Assembly: GCF_004664715.2 (NCBI RefSeq)
Contig: NC_051071.1
Span: forward strand, 1,264,001 to 1,328,000
Source: Peromyscus leucopus
Lineage: Eukaryota; Chordata; Mammalia; Rodentia; Cricetidae
Length of the DNA: 64,000 nucleotides
Direction of reading: 5' to 3'
The notes beneath the pieces are model-generated. The model was not told the origin of the DNA, made no database searches, and saw only the letters and a list, made by a program, of their open reading frames with translations. Of the stretch, positions 38,446 through 48,087 are shown one piece after another; positions within the stretch are counted from its first letter, which is position 1, and each line of letters begins with the position of its first letter. Position numbers and translations under genes: made by a program.

Positions 38446-40996
38446 TGTAAGGTTGTAACAATTAATCAAAATTCATTAAACACTCACTCCTGCATCTCAC
38501 AGCCTTTTAGTCTGTTCTCGGCCTCCACGACGCCACAGAAGGCCCCGAGAGCAAGGTCATTCTCTCCTCTTCTCACCAAACCCAGCAGGACAAGGCCAGG
38601 AAGGGACTGGAACTTCCATTGCAATTGCTAATGTAACATTCGAAGTTTGGTTGCCTCTTAATAACCCAAAGAAATGAAGACCCATGACCCCATAAGACAC
38701 ACACAGGAAGGTTCATGGTGGCTGTGTTTGTAACAGCCCAAGCCTGGCAACAAGGCCTACCACAGCAAGTGGGAAAAGACAGTTTCCCAAGCGGGAAAAT
38801 AAAGGGGCACACGTTTACGGGTCCACGTCACGGCATACATGAATGTTGGAAGTGTGACGCTTGGTGGCATAATCCAGACAAGAAGCCTGTGCTCCACACT
38901 CCAACAAAATCCCAGAAGAGGCCAACAGGAAGTGGAGTCCTGGGAATATGAGGGGGTGAGCAACAGGGCAAGAGGGACTACGAGGTGTCACATTTGTTCT
39001 GCTGAAGTGGCAGCTACAGGGCATGTGATTATGCCAACATTCAGCCCTGCTGTATGCTGTGACAGTGAGCAACCTGTTGTATCTCCCAATAATCCCTCAG
39101 AAAAATCAAAAAAATAAAAATAACAACAACAAAAGAACGGCCTCTTTTTCAAAGCTGCCTAAGGCTAGTACATTGCCCTGGAGGATGCGGTGTGACCCCA
39201 AAATTCAATGAGCCGTACCCGGTTCACAACAAGGGGCAGTTCGCACTTTCCTCTGGGGTGACTGGCCAAGATTTCTTGATAAAAATCTCTTTGCAGCTTA
39301 ATATCTCTCAAGACCACAGAGGGCTAACCTAGATATAAGGTCAGGGCCCTGGAAAAGATTCCGGGCTCAGCTTCAGCTCTGCCATGGGGGCCTGTCCTGG
39401 AGGGATTGCCCAGCAGGCTGAGCTGGCATGGTATTGTCGGGCAGGGGTTAGTAGAGTACAGGGACTCCCAAAGCCAGGCTCACAGTAGACTCTTTTGCAA
39501 AAGTCGACTTATAAAATACGTAGAAACCCTGCTTCCCCATTGTGGAAAGTGATTTAATCTCAGTCTCTGTATGTGAGGGGGGTAGAACCCAAGGCCTCAG
39601 ACATTTCAGGCATGCTCTCCACCACCTGAGCCCTCCCCAAGCTCCCTCCCACTGTACAGATCAGCTGTCCACTGCTAAAGCCAAGGCTGTGTAGATGGCA
39701 TGCGCCCTGGGCCTGAGGCAGCACCCTCACATTTGAGGTTCTGCCTTCTCCCCAATTCTAAATTCCTTCTAAAGTAGAAAACCACAGGTTTGGGGGTTAT
39801 ATCCTCCCATAGTTTCCTAGTGCCATGATCCTCTGTAAACCAGAACCTCCCTAAACCCCCCAGATGATGGTCTCTAGGACCAGTGATTGGGAGAGACTGG
39901 TGCTGGTCATGTTTGGCAGGGCCGTGGCCTCTCTTGCTCTACAGTTTTGTCACTTGGATGTCCTTCTCAGCTCTTCCACAAGGGTAACCTCCCTGTCATG
40001 CAGAGCTACTGCCCAGATGGACCGAGATAGGCCAGGCCAGGCGAGGGGTTTTGGGCACTCTCCGCCTATGCTGGCTGTGTGCGGCCCAAGGATACAGACA
40101 GGTCAAATCTTCCCTGCAAATGTCCTGGGAAAGGAGGGTGGCGCAGCCACTGAGGGTCCACTCCTCAGTGGACCTCAGCCACAGGCTGGAGCCATTGGAC
40201 TGTAGCAGGCTCGGCCACACTGATAGTCAATGCTTGGATAAGGAGCCCTTGCCTCAGCTGTCCTGAGGTCCACGTGAAGCTACGTGCTCCACCCATGTCC
40301 ACATCAGTTTCTTACCAGGACACACCAGACTGGACATGAGTCGTTGGCTCCTGTGAAGATATGCTCTGCTATAGGGATGGCCACAGCTTCTGTGTGGTTA
40401 GCAGGTGCCCCCCAAAACACTCTGACCCCCGAGTTCTGCGTTGCTAAGAAACAAGACCAAAGTTAGGAGTCCAACTCTCCACTGCCCTCACCTACATGTT
40501 CCCCGGTGCAGAGTGACCTGGGTGAATCACTTCACCTCTCTGAGAGGCTGCTTCCTCACTCACACGCAAGGAAGGAAAAAGGGAAGTACAGAGCAGGGGA
40601 GGCCACGGTTCTGCCCAACACCACCCAGTCTCTCCCAAGCGCTGGCACCGGGGACCATCACAGGTCTCTGGGTTAGATACAGAAGCCCTGGGCTGCTAAG
40701 AAGGCTGGAACAGGAGCTGTGAGGTGTGGTCATGGGAGGGATCCCACCATCATTAGGTCTGTAAGCACTGGCCTCTTCTTGTGGAGCACAAGGACATCAG
40801 GGAATCTGGCAGAGACTCAGCCTGCGTCAGAGCCAAGGAAGACCAGGAGGATATAGACGAAAGGTCCTGGGGGAGGCCCCAGTCCTGAACAGAACAGAAC
40901 ATGCCCTGTTGCATCAGCAGCTTGCAGGGGGCACCCCAGGAAGGCAAAGACAGTTCCCAAGCAAAGACAGAGTCAAAGCCATCTCCCCACTCACAA

Positions 40997-40997
<1 letters not shown>
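38446..40997. other. Gene-free sequence with possible old LINE pieces
   Basis: 38695-38800 (GGTTCATGGTGGCTGTGTTT, GTAACAGCCCAAGCCTGGCA) resembles an old L1 3' segment. An A-rich tract lies at 39098-39136. 39548-39640 looks like the end of a reversed B4/ID-type SINE. 40505-40565 may be MIR. All low confidence. No gene. Confidence 0.4.

Positions 40998-41042
<45 letters not shown>
40998..41042. repeat. (CA)n microsatellite and interrupted CA-rich tail
   Basis: 45 bp of pure CA, then broken CACA-rich sequence to about 41225 (several ACACAC blocks). Confidence 0.95.
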
Positions 41043-41044
<2 letters not shown>

Positions 41045-41225
41045 AAACTACTTACACACAGGCTCTCATCCACACCAACAAGCAAACATAGACTCCCTTA
41101 CACACACATGCATGCTGACACACACACACTCTCATGTGCCCATGCGGACACATTCACACACACACACACAGTCACGCACACTCCCTCTCACACAGTCAGG
41201 CTGACAGGCACACACAAACACACGC

Positions 41226-42757
41226 TCCTGCTCTCAGCTTCGCAGCTGCCCCGCCAAGCTGTCCTCTTGGCTGTTTACAGAAGAGTGTCAGCACCCGCCC
41301 TCAGCTGCTTCCCTCAGATGGAAAACGCCGCAGATGCTAGAGTGCTTGGGTCCAGGGAGGAACCCTGCCTGCAGGGCCCAGCAGGCATGGTGCTGAGCCC
41401 TGGTCCCTGATGGCCAGGGCAGGCCCTTTACCCCCTGGGCCTCAGTCTCCCGGTACACTAAGGAGGAGAAGCATCCCTGAGCCCAGGCCCACAGGGAATG
41501 GCAGGAGAGTCAGGCTGGAAAGAGCACAGCTCTGGGCTGTCTCTCCTTTTCCGGATGAATTTGTTATGGAAGAAACTTCCAGCCCTCTCCGAAGTAAGAG
41601 AGGAAGGTCAAGCATAGGCTCTTCCGGAATGCTCCCTGGGGGCTGTGAGCAGGCCTTCCCAGGCACAGCGCTGCCTTTGTCTAGCTCTGAAAGGCTCCAG
41701 TGAAGGGGAGGGAAGAGGATGCAGGGGCTGGGTGGCTGGTGTCCTCTTCAGAGCAGTCCGGCCCCTGCCACTCACCCAGGCCTGGAAAGTTCTTAGTCTT
41801 CATTGGCCTCGGTTTTCCCACCACACAGAGGAAGCTCCAAGAATCAGATGTCTCAGGAAACAACCAAGCAGAGCTTTTTCAGGTCCACCCATTGGAATAC
41901 AGATCCTGCCTTGTCAAAGCACTGACCCAGCTGCCCCACACCAAGAGACTGGCCCCCATGTACGGCCGGCCTCAGAAATCCCTCCAGTTCCTCGTTTCCT
42001 GAGCCCACAGGCTTACCACCTCCAGGGCCTTCACCTTACTGTGGTCTGCCCGAAGCTCTTTGGGCGTCACTAAGGGAGACAGCGTCACTAGGAAAGACAC
42101 ACCTCAGCCCACAGTGGTCTCACCCTTTGTGAATTCAGAGCCACAAGCCTCCCAAGTTTCTGTCAGTGTTTCCCGCTACCTCCCAGGGACCCTGTCCAGG
42201 GCCATGTCTGTATCAATGTCATCCTCAAAACAGGACACAGAGGTGCTTCTATCCATCTTTGTACCCCATGAGTGTTTGTCCAGTAAAAGGATGCTGGAGG
42301 ATGCATGAGAGACCCTGTTAGTGAAAGACTGTAACCTAGAAACACACCATGGGCATGGTCAGGCCTGCCCCAAGGGCACCTGCATGTAATAGTGCCCACT
42401 CCTTTCCACTTTTCCAGAGGCTACCAGGACCTGAGAATGGATGAGGCCCGGAGCCCTGATGGGAGCCACCGGTCAGACACCCACTCTGGACCCCACACGC
42501 CAGCCAGCAAGATGCTTCCCCTCTGCTCCAACCCAAAGTGCTGGGATTAGAGCAGACAGATGAGTCCTACCCTGCCCAGCACCCACTGTGCCCACGAGGA
42601 AGAGAAGAAGGGAACAGATCTCACAGGTAACAGAGCTCCATGGGAGGCCAACTAACCCCACATCTAGTTTCAGACCTAGTCAGTTACCCCCTCCCGACAG
42701 GATGGGTTCTAGCAGAAGGAAGTTCTGAAGGAAAACAAGGTAGAACTGAGACAAGAA
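41226..42757. other. Gene-free GC-rich sequence
   Basis: No feature could be supported. Open frames up to 142 codons have no domain. Confidence 0.45.
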
Positions 42758-42870
42758 GCTGGGTGTGATGGTACACACCTGGCGTCCCAGCCCTCAGGAG
42801 GCTGAAGCAGGAGGATCAAGAGTTCTAGGCCAGCCTGAGCCACAAGGCAAGACCCTGTCACAACATAATT
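42758..42870 (+). repeat. B1 SINE
   Basis: GCTGGGTGTGATGGTACACA, CAGCCCTCAGGAGGCTGAAG, AGTTCTAGGCCAGCCTGAGC and AAGACCCTGTCA, with an AATTAATTAA tail. Confidence 0.9.
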
Positions 42871-43792
42871 AATTAATTAAATGTAATAAAATGGGACAAA
42901 CAAGCTCACTTCATTATCTAGGTCAGCCTGATTCCCACTTTGCCAGGCAGGGTCACAGTGTCCGAGACAGACGCATCCCCGGGTCACCACTGGTTGGAAT
43001 CAGGTGTCTCTAACGCAAAGCCTCCATGTATTTCCCCAGCGGACTGGCTCAGAGGCACCACCACACAAGCTATATGACTTCAGGTTGAGAACAACAGAGT
43101 CCAGTGAGCAGTGAGTCATTCTGGCTTTGGTATGTGTGATGCTGGGAATGTAAACCTCAGGCATCCACTGAGCCACACCCCAGCCCAGACTTCTGCTGAC
43201 TTCTACAGCTACAGTCCTTCACTGGGCTCTGATCTCTCAGCCTCTGCCTAGGAAAGGCTCCTAACAGCCTCCAGGATCGGCTTGCTTGGTCTGTGCCTCC
43301 TGACAGGCAAGCGTTCCAGCCCCACTGCCCTGCAGGTCTCCACTCTCTCTCCCCTCAGCGAGAGGTGCACCTATCTGAGGAAGAAGAAAGGCTCAGAGGG
43401 CACTTCTGTCTCTTGAACACACAGGATGTGCTCCATTCCCGCTCCCAGCTTTGCGGGTTTCGAATGAGGTATGGGTTAGGTCAAGGACCCAGTGAGTGTC
43501 TAGTCTGACTACCTGCTCAGTAAGCACCCTGCACTCCTGGCCGGACTGAGAGAAAGAAGTTTCCCTACCCTGCAGCCTCCATAGAGCGTCTACAAGGGAC
43601 TCTAAGATGAATAACGTCTGAAGAAGAAACAGGGAGAGAGAGACAGGGACGCAGAGGGTGAGAGAGAACCAGGAAAGACCCCTCTCCCCACACACCCACT
43701 AGGACTCTGCCATCCCTGTCACTAGAGGACTGGAGGACTGCCTGTGTGTTTCTCAGCTGCCTCTTGTGTTTGATTTAGTTTGGTATGGTTTT
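42871..43792. other. Unique sequence with a SINE-end remnant
   Basis: 43130-43190 (ATGCTGGGAATGTAAACCTC, GAGCCACACCCCAGCCC) looks like the head of a reversed ID/B4-type SINE. Otherwise nothing. Confidence 0.4.
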
Positions 43793-43864
43793 TTGTGTGT
43801 GTGTGCACATGCGTGTGAGCGTGCGTGCATGCATGCATGCGTGCGTGCGTGCATGTATATATGT
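43793..43864. repeat. GT/GC-rich alternating purine-pyrimidine tract
   Basis: A GTGTGTGTGT lead-in, then 46 nt (43819-43864) of unbroken purine-pyrimidine alternation made of GCGTGC, GCATGC and TATATA blocks: strong Z-DNA potential. Confidence 0.85.
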
Positions 43865-43869
43865 TATAA

Positions 43870-44184
43870 GTATACATGTGTTTGCAGGTGCATTTACCCA
43901 TGAGTGCATTTGCAGAGGTTGGAAAAGGTCAGGGGTACGGTTCTGTCACTTCTTTGCCTTATTCTTTTGAGATGGGGGGTCTCTCACTGAACCTGGAGTC
44001 AACTAGGCTGGCAGCCAGCAAGCCGCAGCAATCCTCCTGTCTCCACAGCCCCACAACAATGGGGTTATAGCTTTCTACAAGACACGCCTGGCTTTTAAAA
44101 AAAAAAAAAATGTGTGCTGGGGATTTAAACTCGGTCATCATACGCAGCAAGCGCTCTTACCCTGAACCATCATCTCCCCAGCCC
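43870..44184 (-). repeat. B4-type SINE, reverse orientation
   Basis: GCATTTGCAGAGGTTGGAAA, TTTTGAGATGGGGGGTCTCT, CACTGAACCTGGAGTCAACT and GTGCTGGGGATTTAAACTCG, ending CATCATCTCCCCAGCCC, which is the inverted pol III head. Confidence 0.85.
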
Positions 44185-45046
44185 TGACTCTTGGTTTTTA
44201 ACCATCGGACACAGCCGAGGACGTGAGGTCAAAAGAGAAAAGCAAAAAGTCAAGATTTGCTTTGGCCATTTGTCTCCAGCACTGAGAGACCTCACAGGTG
44301 TCTCTTGAACAAATGAAATGAAGAGAACAAGTGAGTAAATGCCCGGTGTGCCACCCTGGCACCAAGACCCATTTACGAATAAAGGCTGAGGATAGCCCAA
44401 GGCACACATGTCTTGGAAGGATCCTATACATGTGTGTACGGTGGGTTTGGGGGATACCCATCTGTGGGGCTTTCCCTCTCTTCCTTCCATGTCTCAGGCA
44501 ACTCTCAGGACAGGTCCATAGTGGATATAACTATCACCACCTAAAGAGTGAGCTCTGGTCCAGCCTGAACTCTGTCTGCCTTGAAAGATATTTTCCATCC
44601 TGGATTCAACATGCCATAAGTGAGCACCGGCTGTATGCTGCTGTTGCTCAAGGCCCTGGTGGGTGCCTTGACTACTAACAGAGCCCCTAAAAATGTATGA
44701 GCACCCACTTCCCAAAGGAACTTAATGAGTACTGAGGTCACTGCCAATGGCAGAAATTAACATTGAAAGGGTGGTGGAAACAGGGTGAAATCCTTGACTA
44801 CATCGTGAGACCCTGTCCCTAAATAAATACATAATTAATACAAACAATTTAAAACTATCAGAACAAAAGCAAGTTGCCCTGAGCTTGGCAGTGCACTGGG
44901 TCACAGGGTACAGACAAAAAGAGAACAGGGAAGACAAGACAAGTTCTGGCTAAGGGAACCGGTGGCACCCGGATGACGGCCGTTCAGCCCTTGCAGGTCA
45001 GGAAGCCACAGATGTGCACGATTGCTTTCTTTCCAGAAAAGGCAAG
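44185..45046. other. Unique sequence with a short B1-end fragment
   Basis: ACTACATCGTGAGACCCTGT at 44797-44816 followed by AAATAAATAC is the 3' end of a B1. No gene. Confidence 0.45.
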
Positions 45047-45350
45047 CCTGAGAGATGCTCAGAAAGTATGGTGCTTGTTGGTCAAGCATGCGCACCTGTG
45101 TCCGGGCCCCAGAACCCACGCAAGAAAGTGGACAGGGGCAGCAGGTGCCTGTGATCCCAGGGTCAGAGGCAGAGATGGGACGGTCCCCGGGCTGGCCAGC
45201 CAGTCAAGCTGGCCAAATAAGTAAGCTTCAGATTCAGTGAGGGACCTGCCTCAAAAACTAAAGTGGAGCGTGGTTGAGAGGGACACCCGGCGTCAACTCT
45301 GGCCTCCACAGGCACGTGGAGTCTTGCACACACAAAGAACAAGGGGAGGA
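45047..45350 (+). repeat. B4-type SINE
   Basis: Text runs from GAGATGCTCAGAAAGTATGG through GCCTGTGATCCCAGGGTCAG, AAGCTTCAGATTCAGTGAGG and CTCTGGCCTCCACAGGCACG to a CACACA tail. Confidence 0.85.
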
Positions 45351-45644
45351 AAAGAAAAGGAAATCCGCAGGGCATGCAGATATGAGGACGTAAATTTGGA
45401 TCCTGCAACCCACACAGAGCTAGACACAGTAACCTGCATGTGTCTGTAATCCCAGAACACCGACAGGGAGATAGAAGGCAGACAGGAGAATTCCTGGAAG
45501 GTCTCAAACCAGCTAACCTGGAATACACAGGGGCAAACAACAAGAAACCTTGCCTCAAGCAAGGCGGCAAAGACTGACGCCTAGGGCTGTTCTCTGACCT
45601 CCACACACCCACCAGAGCCCACATATGTGTGCTTGTGTGCATGT

Positions 45645-45646
<2 letters not shown>
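45351..45646 (+). repeat. Second, diverged B4/RSINE-type SINE
   Basis: GGATCCTGCAACCCACACAG, GCATGTGTCTGTAATCCCAG, GGCAGACAGGAGAATTCCTG and GTTCTCTGACCTCCACACAC, in tandem after the copy at 45047. It ends in the CA tract. Confidence 0.7.

Positions 45647-45683
<37 letters not shown>
45647..45683. repeat. (AC)n microsatellite
   Basis: 37 bp, perfect. Confidence 0.97.
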
Positions 45684-45685
<2 letters not shown>

Positions 45686-47011
45686 GAAAGCAGAGAACCC
45701 CTGGCCATCACCATCCCATTCATCACCACTGTCACCAGCAGGGGACAACCATGAGTCAAGCCAAGACCTCTGGTTCTTGACAAGGTTAAGAAGTCACCAT
45801 CCCTCCCTTAATGAAGCGGGGACTGCCTCGTTGACTGGAATATTGGATTTCCCTCTGGAACTGACGATCCCCGTCGTGGCTGGCTTTCCCTGACCCGATG
45901 CCAGCTCCATTTTTAAAAGTCCTCTGGGGACACTCATTTTGGAAAATCAAATTAGCTTTGCTGTTTATTACCCTGTCTGAGCTCTCGCGTGTGCGTATGG
46001 AGAAACAGCCAGGAGCACCTGCTACAGTAATACCCCACAACGGCACTAAGGCACCTCAGGGGCCCAGGGGCACGGAGACCCTCTCAACCGAGGAAAAAGC
46101 CCAGTGCTGGGCTGGGGTCCTCCTGCAGCAGGAGGAACACGCTGAGATTAGTCACGGCTGATGAGGGGTTCAGAAGTGCCGGACTGCAATTGTGTTTCCC
46201 GACACTATGAAATACTCTACACTATTCCTATGACAGCCCATCCAAGGGAGCAGGGGCGCACACAGAGATGGGGAGGTGGAGGAGAGGCACACACATGCAC
46301 GTTCATAGAAAACATATTTATTGATCGCCCACCATGTGCTGACATGGTCCTCGAAGCTGCAGCTACAAGAGAGAACAAAACAGACAATATGAGCTGACAT
46401 GGCTGGGGAAGGAAGACAAAACAAAAATCAATCAGTAAAAGACACAGCCCGCTCCAACTGTGAACGTCACGTAGGAGAACAGAAGGGAATTGGGCCACAG
46501 AGCAGCCACGGTGGGCCCTGGGCTGCCATTTTAAAAAGGAAGCTGATAGGGTGGGGAGAAAGCCAGGCAGACACCTGGCTGCAAGGAAGGAGAGGATGAA
46601 ATGGCAGATGCCAAGGCCTGTGGCAGGAATGCACTCAGCAAGCCCATACCAGAGAGCCTTGGTAATGACCCCTGATGCTTGTTGAGAGATGTGCTACCAC
46701 ACACGGTTTGGCTCTTTTCTCAGTGTCTGCACCCTGCATCCTTGCAGGTGATGAGCCACATACAAGGTTACAAGCCGGGGCCTGCTGTGAAGAGCTCACG
46801 AGCTGGGTGATGGGGATTTGACCGGACGTGAGAACCAGTGACTCGAACCCTGTCTCACACCGAAAGGCTGAACGGCGGTGTAGACAGTGCAGTGTGGACA
46901 ATCAGGCTGCCTGCGTACTTTGTTACACAACTCAAGATCCATCTCTTAGGTGGGTAGGATGCTCCTGGTGCTCGGGGGGGGGGGGGGGGCAGGAGGGCAG
47001 AGACTGAGGCA
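45684..47011. other. Unique sequence upstream of the provirus
   Basis: 46300-46395 (ACATATTTATTGATCGCCCA, CCATGTGCTGACATGG, GAGAACAAAACAGACAATAT) looks like an ancient mammalian repeat. A G16 run is at 46974-46989. No exon. Confidence 0.45.
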
Positions 47012-47017
47012 AGGAGG
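47012..47017. repeat. Target-site duplication, left copy (AGGAGG)
   Basis: The six bases immediately before the first TG of the 5' LTR repeat exactly after the last CA of the 3' LTR. This marks the integration site and shows that both proviral ends are intact. Confidence 0.93.
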
Positions 47018-47519
47018 TGTGGTGGTAATCTAATTGTACTGAAATATTATTTTGATTGTATGTTAATAAATAAAGTTGTCTGGGGGTCAGAGCTATTAGA
47101 GCCATAGCAAGAGTGTGGCGGTGGTGGCACACGCCTTTAATCCCATAAGATCTCTGTGTGTTCAGGGTCAGAGCTATTAGAGCCATAGCAAGAGTGTGGC
47201 GGTGGTGGCACACGCCTTTAATCCCATAAGATCTCTGTGTGTTCAGGGATACAGTCAGCATTGGAGACATATACCTTTAAGACCTAGGGGGCTGTACATT
47301 CAGACAGTGACGAGGCAGTCATGTGTTTGGGTTTACAACCAATGAGAAGGCAGAACAACATACTTTAAAAAAACTAACCAACAGGAAGTAGGTCTCTTTT
47401 CGCGAAGCTGGGACAGCAGAAGGAAGGGTGAGATTTAGCTCTGAGCTCTGACCTCTCGACTTTCTCTTTTACATTGTTTCTGTGTTTCTTATTTAATAAG
47501 ACGGTTGGTTACATCAACA
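47018..47519 (+). repeat. 5' LTR
   Basis: 502 bp, beginning TGTGGTGG and ending CAACA, the TG...CA boundaries expected of an LTR. It contains a tandem 81-bp duplication (47086-47166 and 47167-47247). A CCAAT box lies at 47339-47343, a weak TATA-like TTTAAAA at 47364-47370 and a TCGCGA motif near 47400, so transcription would plausibly start around 47390-47400. An AATAAG lies at 47495-47500 near the end. Two overlapping canonical AATAAA hexamers lie far upstream (47065-47074), which is odd for a U3 region. It is identical to the 3' LTR except for one A fewer in the run near 47367-47373. Confidence 0.97.
47086..47247 (+). repeat. 81-bp tandem duplication in the LTR with a B1-like core
   Basis: Two identical 81-bp units, starting at 47086 and 47167, each contain GGTGGCACACGCCTTTAATC followed by a GATCTCTGTG-type segment. 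These correspond to the start and middle of a rodent B1 SINE with the intervening stretch missing. A diverged third unit seems to follow (about 47258-47300, with ACCTTTAAGACCT). The same array is in the 3' LTR at 55236-55397. The B1 relationship is an inference by eye. Confidence 0.75.
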
Positions 47520-47521
47520 TC

Positions 47522-47535
47522 TGGCGCCCAACGTG
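47522..47535 (+). other. Primer-binding site, lysine-tRNA type
   Basis: TGGCGCCCAACGTG begins two bases after the LTR. It matches the first 14 bases of the complement of the tRNA-Lys(1,2) 3' end; the next four bases diverge. This is the K-type priming of the ERVK/betaretrovirus group. The tRNA sequence is from general knowledge. Confidence 0.85.
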
Positions 47536-47889
47536 ACAAGAATCCATTAAAAACTGCTTGGCTTGGCGGCAGGTCCGCTTTCCCGTAAGGGCGGCAGGCG
47601 GCCCGCGGCGGCGGCGGTGGCACGCGGCGGCCGGCGGCGATCGGCTTCTTAGTCCGAGCCTGGGTCTAGTTCTGCTTGACCTCAGGCTGGACTATCGGTG
47701 AGCTGCTTGCTTAAATCCTGCTTGCTTAAAGCCGGTGCTACAAACAACTCAGAGTTGCCCTGCCGAACAGAGCCTTGCCTGTAAAGCCAACGCACGTGGT
47801 CGGAGCTTAAGGAAGCCAGACCCAAGCCTTGATTCGGCACAAGAGGGAACACGTGGCTGCATTTAAACTTTAGCCAGCTACGCTTTCTT

Positions 47890-47941
<52 letters not shown>

Positions 47942-48087
47942 TGGATTTACACCTGGGACACTAGGTGGCTGTTTTGAAAATCCCCTCGGATTTCTACTGT
48001 TCTACGCAGATTTGGTAAGTCATAATATATCAGATATTTTAAAGGAAACTATCTAAAAGAGAATTTTTTTCCACGTTTAAAAAAGAT
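47536..48087 (+). promoter_or_regulatory. 5' untranslated leader of the provirus
   Basis: About 550 nt between the primer-binding site and gag. It contains a very GC-rich GCG-repeat segment (about 47590-47645), which could fold strongly and is the natural place for a packaging signal. A (TC)n polypyrimidine tract follows at about 47893-47938. A strong splice-donor sequence TTG/GTAAGT has its GT at 48015. Packaging and translation roles are inferred from position only. Confidence 0.7.
48015..48020 (+). promoter_or_regulatory. Candidate splice donor upstream of gag (GTAAGT)
   Basis: TTTG/GTAAGT is close to the consensus donor and sits where retroviruses place their major donor, 73 nt before the gag ATG. 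It could pair with the acceptor-like CTTTCTTTCAG ending at 53507 to make a subgenomic RNA that skips gag-pol. Confidence 0.5.

Noticed and set aside
45163..45783. 206-codon reverse open frame
   Set aside because: It spans two B4-type SINEs and a CA microsatellite (Cys-Val repeat), so it is not a gene.
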